A stretch of 64,000 nucleotides of DNA from Acanthaster planci (Eukaryota > Echinodermata > Asteroidea > Valvatida > Acanthasteridae), in assembly GCF_001949145.1 (NCBI RefSeq), contig NW_019091405.1:1580653-1644652 (forward strand), written 5' to 3'. Each line of letters starts with the position of its first letter. Within the stretch, counting starts at the first letter, position 1. Made by a program: the position numbers and the translations under genes. The notes beneath the pieces are model-generated. The model had not been told where the DNA came from. It did not search any database and saw only the letters and a list, made by a program, of their open reading frames with translations. This document shows, piece by piece, positions 16,488-29,715 of the stretch.

Positions 16488-17414
16488 TTCGGAGAAAGTT
16501 TTGACACGAGTTCAAAAACAACCCTAATGCAAAACTAAGCCAACGATAAAAACAGTGTGAAGATGCGACTTGCCGTCGTGTGTTTTTCAGTGTGATTTTT
16601 AACATCAAGATAAACTTCAAAACTGCGGTGACTGTAAACTCATAAAACTGATCACGCACACCTACTCATGGGGTGGGTTGGCCCAAGGTACTTGATACAA
16701 CGCTGCAAGCTAAACTCTTGTTTGGTTTAGAGATTACGCCTCACAGCGCAGCCAGTGGCTTTTGAGTGATATTCCTTTATGATATCAACAGGTACTGATG
16801 CATTTTTCAAAAGTCCACAGATTTAAGATATACATGGATGTTCAACAAAACTATCTGCATAAGTTGGTTCTCAGAATTTAAAAGTATTCGTCAGTGATCC
16901 CAGGTTCCAAGCATTGCCTTGTGTACTTTAGTTTGGCTCTGGTTGTACGTTCCACTCTGATATGGAACGACGACCGAGACCCTGATTTGGCAAGCACGAT
17001 GGTATATCGCGTGGTTAACACAGCTACACTTCATGGCAGTCAAGTTTTTCACTTGAGCTGTAAGCACACAGTGTTCATACTAGAAATGTTATTGTTAACT
17101 GGTGGACGAGGTTGCAACGTGTAGCTGAAGAGGAAGGACGATATCCCATCACTGGACGACAGGATTCCCCAGATTCTAATGAACACACAAAGTGTTCGAC
17201 ACCCCTATGTCGACATTAAGTACAATGGAAAAGGATAGGAAAGACAGGCGTCTATATTGGTGCTTTCTCAATTTTTTATTATATTCCAATTGAAATAAAA
17301 ATTATTGAAAAGTTCTTATCAACACCCTCCGTCAAAACAGACCGTCAGCTAAAATATTTCATAGCATTATGTGTGCCACAAAAACCTTTCCTTCGGTTCA
17401 ATGATGATATTATA

Positions 17415-17444
17415 TTTTGATCTCGTTGTGTAATGTTTGTAACC
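17415..17444 (+). promoter_or_regulatory. Conserved 30-bp upstream block, GH1-2 copy
   Basis: Contains TTGTGTAATGTTT flanked by TTTTGATCTCG and GTAACC. About 380 bases before the GH1-2 ATG. Nearly the same sequence occurs at 24106-24135, about 430 bases before the GH1-3 ATG. It may be a promoter or enhancer element, or simply part of the duplicated flank. Confidence 0.4.
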
Positions 17445-17824
17445 CGATGAGAACTTTGGTCTAATCAAACACGCATAGGGGCTTAAGAGTTGTAATTTTC
17501 TGTTATCAACATACATGTATCTTATCTTACCCTAAATTTGCCAAAACAGTCACACAAGCCGAAGTTCATCTTAAAGGTTCACAACGCTTGGTCTGAATTT
17601 GACTTGCTGCACTTATGTTGTACAATATTACGATGCAAATTCTTATTGGCTGATCTGAAGTTGTCACAATGTGATATTTTTAGAACCACGCTAAAATAGC
17701 AGTTCATTTTCAGCAGCAAAGCTGCTTGTTCAAAGTCAAAGTTTTGAAGCCGTAGCAAATCTGTCCACTTTTGCCACCTGTAAGATTTGAAGTGAATTGA
17801 AAACTCGTGGGCACCTTGAGAATA

Positions 17825-20799
17825 ATGTTCAAGGTGGTGGCACGGTCGACAGCACTCTCGTGTGTGTTGGCTATTGTAATGTTGGGCTCGGCAAAAGCAG
17901 AAGAGAAAATCGAGTTTGTCTACCCGGATGTTTTCAACGACCCCGAGAGGGACACGTTCCTCTATGGCACCTTCCCGAAGGGTTTCGTCTGGAGCAGTGC
18001 AACCTCGTCCTACCAGATCGAAGGCGCCTGGAACGTCGCAGATAAAGGCGTCGGCATCTGGGACACCTTCACCCACCAAGGAGGAAAAGTCTTCAACAAC
18101 GACACCGGAGATGTTGCATGCGATAGCTACCACAAGTAAGATGCAGTATTTCATTTTGCAATTAAAATTGCCATTTCAAAAAGTGACCCCAAGGAGAAAA
18201 TAACTGACAATATCCCAAATATCGTTTATATCTCGTTAACTAATATAATATCTTTAACGTTTCCTTGAAAATGACCAGATTTTATATAAAGGACGATTTT
18301 TAATACTCTTCTTGGACCTCGTATATCCTACTCAATCCTACTCTGTCGTGGGACGATGAAACAAGTCTTGATCAGTTGGTTGAACTTGGAGAAATGAAAG
18401 GGAAGAAACCCGTTGATAACTGACTGAACGCTGCTTCGAGGAAAGTGTAGTAAGAGAAGTAGACCTAAGCCTCCTGCTGACAACAGCCCTCTTAAACAGC
18501 CCTCTTAAAAGCATGGTGATTTAACATCGAAGCGGTACAAGTACACTTGTTGCCGGATGAAGGTCTTGAGAGGCCTGGTTCTTCACGTTTAACTCTCTAA
18601 GAAACGCCGTTTCAAGATGCCACTGTATAAATTATACAATTTTGGCCTATTTCTAATCTGCGAATGTCTTTGTTCTCGTTTTTAAGATATATGCACAAAA
18701 TGGCGATTACAAATTAAAATGTTTCCATACAGAAGAAAAGTAGTGGAGACAATGACCTTTGAGGCAACATCGCTAAATAACATTTTGGTTTGCTTTGTTC
18801 CTTTTCCTCTTTACAGGTACAAGGAAGACGTGGCTTTAATGAAAGCCATGGGTCTACACTATTACCGTTTCTCCATCTCCTGGCCGCGTCTGATGCCAGA
18901 CGGCACTGCGGCCAGTCTCAGTGCAGACGGCGTGCGTTACTACAATGCCTTGATTAACGAACTCATAGCCAGTGACATTACACCCATGGTCACCTTGTAC
19001 CATTGGGACCTACCACAGGCGCTGCAGGACCAGGGAGGCTGGGAGAATGAGACCATTGTTGACCGCTTCAACGACTACGCTAGGGCGTGCTTCCAGAACT
19101 TCGGTGATCGTGTGAAGCTGTGGATCACTTTCAACGAACCCTGGATCGTATCTGTGCACGGTTACGGCAATGGTGTGTTTGCACCAGGCATTGCTGAGCC
19201 GGCAAGTAAGGTATACACGACAACCCATTACCTTATCCTCTCTCATGCCCACGCCTATCACACCTACAGCACAGAATTCAAGGCTACGCAGAATGGGCAA
19301 GTGGGAATCACTCTCAATTCCGACTATGCAGAACCGGCAGACCGCAGCAAGCCCGCGGACATCGAGGCGGCTGACACCTCGCTCAAGTTTCACTTCGGCT
19401 GGTTCGCCCACCCGATCTATAAAAATGGAGACTATCCTGAGATCATGAAGACCAACATCGCACAGAAGAGCGCCTACCAGGGCTTCAGCAAGTCGCGCCT
19501 GCCTGAGTTTACAACCGAACAGAAGGCCTTCATTAAGGACACTGGTGACTTCATCGGACTCAACCATTACACCTCGTACTACGCCACCAGTGACACCCCC
19601 GACGACAGCCAGGCATCCAAGGCGAGCTACTGGAACGACATGAACGTCCGTTCATGGAAGGACACCAAGTGGCCTGCCTCTGGATCCAGCTGGTTGAAGA
19701 TTGTTCCTTGGGGAGTCCGCCGCCTACTGAAGTGGATTTCTGACGAGTACGGTAGCGACAAACCTATCTACATCACAGAGAACGGGGTATCCACGAAGGA
19801 TGTCTATGAACTGGAGGACACCATCCGGGTCAACTTCTACAAATCTTACATCAACGAAGTTCTTAAAGGTTTATGAATGAAAAATATTTAAATACAGATT
19901 TTGAGTTGAATGGTTTATCAGTGTAATTGACCCTGTGGTAATTACCTAATGTTCCCTGATGCTGAAACACCCATACAGGCATTGCAAGGGTTAAATATTT
20001 TGTCTTACATCGGATTTGCTTTTGCCCCATAATGCTTTTTAACTTGTCACTTCACTCTCCAACAGAGATCCTTGGCCCTTATATGTAACGTTCAGAATGC
20101 AAATTACCTGCATCATGTTAGAACTGAAAGTTCAGAATAACATCAAGATCCACAATAACATCTTGAACCAACACAGATTAGTAGGATGATTAAACGGCCC
20201 ATCCCCTTGATAATAAAAGTGGGGCGGGGTGTATCTTCTCCATCCTCAACAGGGTATGCCCCTGCCCAAAATAAAGCACCTTATAAAAATCGGCAACAGG
20301 AAGATTGAAGACAAAGTGAAATTGACTTTTGCTAATTTTTCCTGTTCTGCTTGAAGTAGTGTTCATTCCACGAATTTTTGGCTGTTAACCTGAAGGTGAT
20401 CTGCACCCCTGTAGATCTATTTACTCAGAATCGCTATGGAAATCGGTCCAAATATTTGTGTATTTATATATAAAGCACTGCCTTATTTTGTCATTGACAC
20501 AAGACATTGCTATTTGTCTTCCTACAGCTATCGAGCTGGACAAGGTCAACGTGAAAAGTTACACAGCGTGGTCGCTAATGGACAACTTTGAGTGGGCCTC
20601 GGGTTACAGCGAGCGTTTCGGCATGCACTACGTGGACTTCAACGATCCGGAGCGGCCGCGGACCCAGAAGGCTTCGGCTCGGTTCTACGCTCAAGTGGCG
20701 GCCGACAACGGCTTCCCGGAACCCTCAGGGGCTCCACACGTAACCATCTCGTCAATAGTTGGACTTTTGACTTGTTTGGCATTCGTGTTCCTAAACTAA
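17825..20799 (+). CDS. GH1-2: secreted GH1 beta-glucosidase (lactase-like), complete
   Basis: Three exons, 17825-18135, 18817-19868 and 20528-20799, join in phase to about 544 residues. The ATG at 17825 is the first usable start; upstream in-frame alternatives are GTG/TTG, not ATG. A signal peptide ([20 protein letters not shown]) ends near AKA-EE. GH1 landmarks are [27 protein letters not shown], the acid/base Glu in TFNEPW, the nucleophile in YITENGVS and the [13 protein letters not shown] loop. An NET glycosylation sequon follows GGWE. The terminal exon ends with a hydrophobic tail ([16 protein letters not shown]), GPI-signal-like. The exon-2 donor is the weak AAAG/GTTTAT; reading through it meets a stop within two codons. 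Diverges from GH1-1 and is tandem with GH1-3 and GH1-4. Confidence 0.92.
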
Positions 20800-23700
20800 C
20801 CATTTACAATATCGGGGTCTAGCCAAACCGAATCGCACTTTGAAGGCCTCATCATGACGTCACACATGTTGCCGACTATTTGCCTTACCGAATGGTTTGA
20901 AACAAAATCAACCTTCACAATTAGTTTTTTTTCACTCTTGCTATTTAAATAGGATTTTAAATAATCCAATCATTTATCTTCATCCGTCACGCGTAGCCTG
21001 TCGTGTACCCATGAGGTTTGAGCCCGATCGGCTATCTGTTTCAGTTACAAAACCGGGACATCGACTGAACGTTTTTGTTTAGCAAACATTTACATAGAGA
21101 TCGGCCATTGTGCAAGCGGACATGTGTTGCTGAATGAAGTCTTGTGTTTTGCAGATTCCTCCAAGATCAGTTGGGGCAACACAGTGGAACCAAGAGTGAA
21201 ATGACATATAATAGGCCAATATGTACTGCTTTTACTATACGACGATACTGTATTATCATAATTATCAGTCAATTTAGTTTCGGCAAAATCGCTGTAATTT
21301 TATTTCTGAATTTACCGAACAAGTTGCATTAGATTACGGATTTCAAACTAGCACAGCGAACTAATTACTACCTTCAACATATCATCGTTTAGCAGATACT
21401 GCCAAAAAAGTGTTCATTCAATTATTCCAAATTACCGACACTCTTTCCAAAACGTTCGCTTAATATAAGTATACGTTTACAGTTAACGTCGACAGAAGTA
21501 CCTAAAGAAGTTTTTGTGTGTTTTTCTCTCGTTTTGGTGGAGCACCTCACGAGGTATCATTATTCAGGGTATATCTGGGGAAAAAAATGACCTCAGGTTT
21601 AGGATTCCAGGCTGTTTATATCTATGCATGCGTGTCACACAAGGTCAAGTAAAACACTTGCACCCCAGGGGTCAAGAAAAGAGAGAAGCAGAGGTAAAAA
21701 GAGGAGAGAGTGAGAGCCAATGATAAACTGTTACATTTAACTTATTTCGACAATAAGAACCATCGCACAGGAACCTAAAACACACCTGCCATATGCATAG
21801 ACGGGTTTCTGGACAGCTCCCAATGCCGAACAGCTGAAATGGTGTCTAGCCCCGTCCCCTTTCAATTATTCACTGGGTTTGTTACCTGCTCATCTCAAAA
21901 CAAAATCCTGGCGAGGACCATTTTCACACCCACTTTAGATCAAAATATCCTAGGTCAGCTTGACAGCGTGCTGTTTTAAGATGTCGCTTTGGTGTCGTTG
22001 GTGTTCGTATGTATGGCTAGCGTCTGTGTAAAGGGGTCATCTAATTTTGTTTAAAACTGCTCTCACAGGCGAACAAAATGCATGCATGGAGGGCATTAAA
22101 GTCTGCATAATCGAATCAACGGGGCGTTTAATCCTGAAATGGACAATTTACTTATTTCAACCATGCTACGGGGAGGGTGTCAATGAAGTAATTCACTCCC
22201 AAATCTGTAAAAGAATAAAAAAAAGAGTGATATTTTGGCCGACCCATTTGCCCACGCGCCAAGCTAGGCTTGCTACCAAGTCGTTCAGTGGCTATGTTTT
22301 GTCCAGGGAATCTTGAAGTAAGTACATGCACTGAAGGAATCGCTTAACGATGGAAAATTTGCTTATGGATAGACTGGGAACATTGGAAAGAGTTCAGATT
22401 ATCGTTGGCTAAGGGTGAACGTACGGTACCAGGGAGCGCAGTGATGTAGACATCAGTGAAATAATGAAAAAAAAAGGCAAAATTTGATCGCTGACAATTG
22501 TGTATGATGTCTGTTTCCATTGTAAAGAAATACTTGCGGTTTTCCTTTGAATGCCTTTTTCCCAATTACAGCTCATATGAACCTGTAGATTTCTAAGAGG
22601 AAAACACCACCCTTCTAGTCAAATAAGCCGCGAATTTGTCTGTTGACATAACACTGTTATACAACTTGACCCTTGGTCAATTTTGCATTATGATAAAGAT
22701 ATCAACAGGCGGTCGTTTTCAAGCCTTATACCATTTATGATTGTACACATGTTACCAAACAGCCCCACCGGGTAAACGAAGGGTATTCCCAGGGTATAAA
22801 GTGGGAACTGATGCGAGCAAAGCTTTGTTTGGCGTAAAGATTACAAACACCAATGCGGCGACAATCCTTCTACAGATCACTTAAAAACGTTTTGGTTAAC
22901 TTTTCGTATCATTTGTAAAGAATGCAAGAATACATGCTTTTCGAGCAAAGTTGCACGAAACTGATTCGTATACAAGTCATGATAATGTCGTTAAAGTAGC
23001 ACATCTGTTATTGACGTAGTACTATGGAGATTTTCTGAAAAAAATAAACATATCCCGTTGGCTGTCGAGCCGATAGGCCCACCTCAAGATGCGCAATACG
23101 GGCGATTCACCAATCACAAGGCGCGAAATCTTTCAACCCATTTCGAATGCGCAAACACGTTGCAAACTCTTGGAGGCGCACTCTTGTGAAACGCCCGCAT
23201 TGGATATTTTGAGGTTATAATGAACGTCATGAAAATGATAAAGTTCCAGTCTGCCCTGACCTTAATATTGTAGTCTTTTTCCACGGAGTGTGCTGCAATT
23301 CAGTAGCTGTAGAGTCGATGCAGATCGTGCAGCGTTTAGTTTTTTCGGGGGGGGGGCTTTAATTGACTAAATGGTAACAGACTGTTTTTGTGTGTCAGTC
23401 ATCTTGAACTGAAAGTAAGGTCAACTTTTTGTATTCGAAACCCTGGAGTTAAAATAACAAAACGAAATGACAATCCAATACAAACTCATGCTAATTTACT
23501 TTTCTAAGAATTAAAAAATATGATAAATTATATCTACACTTTTAGGCAACATTTCAAGAACTGAAAGTAAGGCTTGGAATCAGAAATAGTCTGGCACAAC
23601 CCCATTTAGCACAATGCTGAATACGATAAACTAGGAGAACACGATCGAAAATGGCTTCCCATGAATATTATGTAGGCGATGAGCGTAGACGTCCACCCTT

Positions 23701-24105
23701 GAGAAAATGATATATTCCCGTGTTTTTTTATTCTAACAGATTCGTGCACTGAACAACAAACGTCAATTGTAACATCCTCCTGTCGATTTGACAAATCTCT
23801 CCAAGAAGTAAACACGATAAACGGGTAAAATAAGCACAAGACCCACTGTTCAAGCTGTATTACGGTGAAGTTGATAGATTCACTGAAACAACTGCAACTG
23901 GAAGTGAAGTGTATATGAGTGTATTGAAAGTATGCATAGATAAAGTTTCTCTCACAAATTGCTTCACTAATTTAAGATGCAAGGAGATGTCCACCACCAC
24001 TTTCCACCTTTCGCACTTTCAACATCAAGACAGTTCATGAGGTCACAAACTTGCACCTAAAAAAGAGCTGATCGTTGGCTGAAAAAGACTTACGTAAACT
24101 TTGCC

Positions 24106-24135
24106 TTTTGACCTCATTGTGTAATGTTTACAACC
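24106..24135 (+). promoter_or_regulatory. Conserved 30-bp upstream block, GH1-3 copy
   Basis: Matches the block at 17415-17444 at nearly every position, including TTGTGTAATGTTT. Lies about 430 bases before the GH1-3 start codon. I did not find it upstream of GH1-4. Confidence 0.4.
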
Positions 24136-24455
24136 TAGGGAGGACTTTGAGCTGGCCATATTTGCTTTAAAGCAATACTTTTCCAGATCAGCATATCTAA
24201 TCTTGGCACCAGTCGTTTCAAACAACCCCTCTTTATAGGCAAATCAAAGCTTACCTCTTCAAGTGAGAGGCACGTGTAACTACATGCAAAAGGTTTGTGT
24301 TTGTTTTAGACAGATCTCGGATTACGCCAATCTATGATCGCATTAAAGATCACGATACAATTTCATGATCAGATGACCTTAAGAGGTAATAGTCACGTGC
24401 TTTTCCAGGTGACATGAGAGCTCTGGTGATGACGACAATATTTTGAAAGTCCACC

Positions 24456-24463
24456 AAATATAT
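24456..24463 (+). promoter_or_regulatory. Candidate TATA-like box for GH1-3
   Basis: AAATATAT about 105 bases before the GH1-3 ATG at 24568. It would imply a leader of about 75 bases. Weak evidence: sequence and position only. Confidence 0.3.
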
Positions 24464-24567
24464 CGAGCCTTTCGTTGCTCGGAAAGTAGTAAAAACTTGC
24501 ATGTCCAGAGAACGGACTGTGAGTATTCAGTTTTTACAGCCCTAGATTTGAACGACAGACGATTCTC

Positions 24568-26669
24568 ATGATGGGGACCAGGTCAGCCTCTTCTCTCCTC
24601 TGTTTACTGGCTGTTGTCCTGATGAATTCAGCCGTAGCAGAGGAAAGGATCGAGTTTGTCTACCCGGACATTTTCAACGACCCCGAGAGGGACACGTTCC
24701 ACTATGGCACCTTCCCCGAGGGTTTCGTCTGGAGCAGCGCTACCTCGTCCTACCAGATCGAAGGCGCCTGGAACGTCTCCGATAAAGGCGTTGGTATCTG
24801 GGACACCTTCACTCACGAAGGCGGGCATGTCTACAACAACGACAATGGAGATGTTGCATGCGACAGTTACCACAAGTAAGAAATCGGGTTTATGTCAGTA
24901 AATATGGTCATGGCATATTTACTCTTTGTTCATTTATTTGGCCCTGAAAAAATCACCTTTTTCCAGGCATCCCGTGAAGGGTAATTTTCCAGCTTCACAT
25001 ATATTCCTTATGCTTTTATTAGTTTCATTGCTGATTTTTTCACTGTTTTACCTTCATCAAAGTGGAATAGCATTAAAACTGTATAGTGTCAATTCTGTTT
25101 CTTTCATAGAGAAGAATAATTCCCAATTTTTTTGGTAACAAACAATTTTGAGTGATGACGCTCATGCTTGACAACTGATGCAAGAACAACATGCTTGTTT
25201 ATTTCATCTCCGTGAAACTCGCAAAAGCCACCGATGAAAAGGGCATTCCTGAGAAGAACACTGGTGAATGAACATTTGCCTTTGTGAAATTTGTCACGTC
25301 TTGCTGATTTCACGAATTCCATGCAGTGGATGAAAAAAATATAATGAAGTAAGCTGCAATCGCTCTTATGGACCAAACACCACTGATTAACTCCTAGATA
25401 GTAAACACGCGCTCAACTAAACAGTTCTTTTCGGGTGCTGGTGATTTCCACATTCGTACACAATGTCTGTGGCCACATTTCTGCAGACATAATGATAAAA
25501 AACTGTGTTCTCTGACTGTTAGCATGGACTACTGCAGCAGAGAAAATGACCATCAAAGCATCATTACATAAGAGGCTTTACCTCTTTTACCGTGCCTTCA
25601 CTTCCTTGCAGGTACGAGGACGACGTGGCTCTGATGAAAGCCATGGGTCTACACTATTACCGTTTTTCCATCTCCTGGCCGCGTCTGATGCCAGACGGCA
25701 CTGCGGCCAGTCTCAGTGCAGACGGCGTGCGTTACTACAACGCCTTGATTGACGAGCTCGTAGCCAACGACATCTCGCCTATGGTTACTTTGTACCACTG
25801 GGACCTACCACAGGCGCTGCAGGACCAGGGAGGCTGGGGGAATGAGACCATCGTTGATCGCTTCAACGACTACGCTAGGGCGTGCTTCCAGAACTTTGGC
25901 GATCGTGTGAAGCTGTGGATCACCTTCAACGAGCCCTGGATCGTGTCCTTGTTAGGCCACGGTAGCGGGGCGTTCGCACCTGGTATTGCCGAACCAGCTA
26001 TCTTGGTATACACGGTGACCCATCACCTCATCCTGTCCCATGCCCACGCCTATCACACCTACCGCACAGAATTTAAGGATACACAAAATGGACAAGTAGG
26101 TATCACCCTAAACACAGACTTTATCGAGCCGGCAGACCGCAGTAAGCCCGCAGACATCGAAGCGGCGGACACCACTCTGCAATTCAATTTTGGCTGGTTT
26201 GCCCACCCAATCTACATCGACGGTGACTACCCCGACATCATGAAGACCAACATCGCGCGGAAGAGCGCCTACCAAGGCTTCAACCAGTCGCGCCTGCCCG
26301 AGTTCACGGCCGATCAAAAAGCCTTCGTCAAAGGTACGGGCGACTTCATCGGGCTCAACCACTACACCACGACATACGCCACCAACGCCACACCAGACGA
26401 GAACGATAGGCTGCCTTCTCAAGCGAGCTACTGGAACGATCAAAACATCTGGTCCTGGAAGGACTCCAACTGGCCCCCTTCAGGCTCTAGCTGGCTCCAG
26501 ATCGTGCCCTGGGGAATCCGTCGCTTACTGAAGTGGATCTCTGACGAGTATGGTAGCGATTTACCCATCTATGTCACAGAGAACGGGGTATCTACGAAAG
26601 ATGTCTTCGAACTGGAGGACACCATCCGCGTCGACTACTACAAGTCTTACATCAATGAAGTTTTGAAAG
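24568..26669 (+). CDS. GH1-3: GH1 beta-glucosidase lacking its own terminal exon
   Basis: Two exons, 24568-24875 and 25612-26669, encode about 455 residues. A signal peptide ([20 protein letters not shown]...AVA) is followed by [27 protein letters not shown], the acid/base Glu in TFNEPW and the nucleophile Glu in YVTENGVS. Glycosylation sequons include NVS, NET and NAT. The exon ends AAAG/GTTTGT in the same phase (1) as its paralogues, so a terminal exon should follow. None with WSLMDNFEW is visible on either strand before GH1-4 starts at 29716. Either the exon is lost and the gene is dying, or it splices to the phase-compatible terminal exon of GH1-4 at 31989. The exons themselves look undamaged. 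Reading through the donor meets TGA after two codons. Confidence 0.82.
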
Positions 26670-27379
26670 GTTTGTGAAAAAAATTGTATAGGCCTAGATC
26701 TGGAGATTTTATTATCAAGTTTAGTTGACAGTTTCCACGGCATCAGTGGTATAAATTTGTGCCTGAAATTAGGGAGATTGGGAAAGGGTAGGGCCGTACC
26801 TGGCCATGAAAATTTGAAAAGCGGGGTGGAGGAATAAAACCATGTAGAAGTCGATGTTCCTGATATTGATGTACATCTGTAATATGTATTTAGAATGGCA
26901 TATTTAAAGCCTTTTAACATTTATTTTTTTACATTGTTGAGTGATATTGAATGTATTTTAGTCGTTGGAAATCTGAAAATTCTTCGCAATCCGCATAAAA
27001 GTGTGGCTGCGATGAATTTTTCTTCTACACAATTTTTATGCATCTTTGTACTTTTCTTCAATGTATGAAAACTCTTACACTCTTTGGTTAAATGCATTGA
27101 AAAAAGCACACTTTTCAACAATCAAAATTATCCATGCTTTCCCGTTCACGGGAAGAATGCTTGTTTCAAGCTACTTCGATGCTCCAATTCCCATTATAAA
27201 ATGTGTGAATTGGGTTGTCGGTGCTGATCATAGGATTACTGCCCACAGAAAACCCTGTTCCCGAGACAGTGTCCGTCTCGCTGCTACTTCTAAATGCGGG
27301 ATAAATTTGAATAAAATCTTGTTCACTGTGTTATCTTATTGCACATAAACATAACAATTTGATTTCTCCAGACTAAAGA

Positions 27380-27557
27380 CACTGTTGCGATGCCCCGTGA
27401 TTCGGGGCAAGCTTTTGCATAGCGACTGCCATCTCTGCAATGGACTGGTTCCTTTGTGCCCTTCTTATCCATTGAAAACAGTGTATAGTTTTGTGCAAGG
27501 CGTCTCTTGTGTAACTAAGCAAAAGCTTGACCCGAATCACGTGGTATAGCAACAGTG
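27380..27557. mobile_element. MITE-like element with 40-bp terminal inverted repeats
   Basis: CACTGTTGC at 27380 opens a 40-base arm ending in GCAAGCTTTTGC. The right arm 27518-27557 is its reverse complement at about 35 of 40 positions. The interior is about 98 bases with no open frame. Length and structure fit a non-autonomous DNA transposon. I could not identify a target-site duplication, so the exact ends are uncertain. Confidence 0.7.
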
Positions 27558-29654
27558 GCTTTATAGTATATGGAGTATTCAAATTGTTATGTTAACGTGA
27601 ATTTAAAGAGCTCGGTGTCCAAATGTAACTCCCAAATGGCTAATTGAGAACGGTAATATTGCCCAGGGTGTGCAGAGTGGTCGCACTGTGTGCGGGTTTG
27701 TTTGTTGTTGTTTTTTTAGTAACACAAAACGCTAGGGTAACTCACTCGAATAACCACGACTGAACTCGTAGCTCGGGGGGGGGGGATTTTTTTCAAAGGA
27801 AAGTAAACTGCGACATTTCGACTGTGGAAGCTTCATAGAGCCGTGGAAACTAGTCTCCTGTCAAGACGGGAAATGAAACCATTACCCGGAGGAAAATACA
27901 TAGTGTATCCTCAGCGGGTTGAGTAGAAAAAAAAAACAACAAAATATGAAGGGTTGTTGGGTCTGGATTATTCAAGAGGTACACTACATAGGCGCCGTGC
28001 CCAGGCTATGAAAACTTGGGGGCCTATGCGAAAATACCAAAGTATTTTGTTGAACGAATTGATGTCTCTCTCTGCATTTTCAGTTTTGACAGCTTTAGTC
28101 TTTACATGAAAATTACATCGTGTGAGTTTGTACTCAATGTGTGTCTCATCCCTCCCGCAAGTCAGCCCGCCTAGCGTCGTTGTGCCCATAGATAAGACTC
28201 TAAGTGTAGTAGGCCTAGTCGTCCAAATGTATCATTTGTCGCGACATTGTTTCTTTCATTTGTTGTTTCTTGTTTTCTGAAGCATTTATCCTGACCTGAC
28301 CCCTTTAACCAGAAACATATTTCTAACGTCAGAACAATGTGGCCGGCAAAAATGCAGAAACGGTTACGTCAACTGAGAGAGACAAAGTACAAGGTAGCAC
28401 AAGACACAGTTGAACAAAATGTTTCTTTCTCTTTCATCCAATATTTAATTGGCAAGTTACGAAAGAAAAGTACCCATCTTAGTTTGCTGTTTCTAATGGT
28501 AATTTACTAACTCTGGACACGCTTAGTGTCTGCTTGTTTTCCACCATTTTGACACGGCGCTATGAACCAACTCCCATCGTTGGTTCTCGTTTGAAAACTG
28601 ACGTCATACAGGCGCAACTGAAGTCGGGAAAGCGCCCAACCAATGCCGAGGCAGAACAAATTTTGCGTCAAGATTCTGAGCTGACAACACGCCCAAGCAA
28701 ATTTTGAAAATGTGTGTTTCCACGCCAGTTCGGAGAGCGTACAGGAACCCAATTCCTCTTTCGTCGACCAACAAAGAGGCATGCCGAAGAATAATAAATT
28801 CATGAATAACAATAGTTTGTCATAGTATTTCGTCCCCATTTTTCACAATGTCTTGAGCCAATAAAACCGTTGCTGTTTAATCAAGATTACAACGCTTAGT
28901 TGCCCAGTAACCAACATCATGTTTGAGGCATTTACTCCTGATGTTTGTTCCTTATCACAGCCGACAATTTATGGGATTTTGTTGACACAGTTTTGTTAGA
29001 CACTTATCAACTTTAGATGTAGAGTAAGGCTCAGTTTGGATGAGGTTTGCAATAATTACCCACCCCCCAAAATAAATAAGGCTATAAATTAGTAACTTTC
29101 TATCCCTTGTGGGGACGTTTATGATTTGGGATGAAATTTCTAAAACTTCACACAACATTTTCCCAGCTTTTTTTTCAGATACATTCCCACAATTACCTTC
29201 AGCAAAATTTTCCAAAGACCTCAGCATGTAGCCATAAATTCTTCAATCATACCAGCAACTAGGCCTACATACATATAAAAACAACGTCCTCTACCAAGCG
29301 ACGACGTACTTGTGCATGTGTATATTTCATGTAATTGCAGAACGATTACACTTATCAGTTATTGCATATTATTAGTAGTCATTTGCGTTTCAAATGACGA
29401 AACCAGTCTTGACTGACGTCTTTCTTCGAGCCTTTGTGAAATTTATGGCCGTCGTACAGGTTGACTCCTTTACCAGGCCGTGTTTCCACAAAATATTTGT
29501 TCATGTGATTATCAGCATTATAGGATAATATATTGTTGTAAACGTGCCATTGTCACCTGGGTTCGAGCATTTCAGTTGATACCCCAATAAGGTAGTCTGC
29601 ATGACCGCACATTTTGAGACATAAGGTCTTCTATCATTCCGCCACCAAGGTCTT

Positions 29655-29660
29655 TATATT
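29655..29660 (+). promoter_or_regulatory. Candidate TATA box for GH1-4
   Basis: TATATT followed by TTACTATA, about 60 bases before the GH1-4 ATG. Position fits a short 5' leader. Confidence 0.4.
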
Positions 29661-29715
29661 TTACTATACACAAGCCGAAATTTAACATCATATTTAACGC
29701 ATTCAGAAGTCAAAA

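Larger units (their letters stand above)
16433..17824. promoter_or_regulatory. Shared head-to-head promoter interval of GH1-1 and GH1-2
   Basis: GH1-1 (minus) and GH1-2 (plus) diverge across 1.39 kb, so both promoters must lie here unless non-coding first exons exist. A TATAAAT is placed for GH1-1. For GH1-2 I see no clear TATA box, but a 30-bp block at 17415-17444 recurs upstream of GH1-3. Frames in the interval are short and unconvincing. Confidence 0.6.
20800..24567. other. Intergenic region between GH1-2 and GH1-3
   Basis: About 3.8 kb with no credible coding frame. It contains a homologue of the GH1-2 upstream block (24106-24135), an AT-rich TATA-like sequence near 24456, and a G run with T flanks around 23347. 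Parts of 22780-22860 and 24290-24330 loosely echo the GH1-1/GH1-2 intergenic sequence (words such as TTTGTTT...GATTACGCC), consistent with duplication of promoter-bearing segments. Confidence 0.5.
26670..29715. other. Region between GH1-3 exon 2 and GH1-4
   Basis: About 3 kb where the missing GH1-3 terminal exon would be expected. I find no trace of it. It holds a foldback element (27380-27557) and a G run at about 27775. A stretch around 28500-28880 of near-single-copy appearance has no recognisable coding content. A TATATT at 29655 sits about 60 bases before the GH1-4 ATG. Confidence 0.55.

Noticed and set aside
17797-17824. Upstream starts for GH1-2 at 17797 and 17807
   Set aside because: They are TTG and GTG codons, not ATG, and would spoil the signal peptide; the ATG at 17825 was chosen.
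17579-18154. 191-codon minus-strand frame opposite GH1-2 exon 1
   Set aside because: Antisense shadow of the GH1-2 signal peptide and N-terminal exon.
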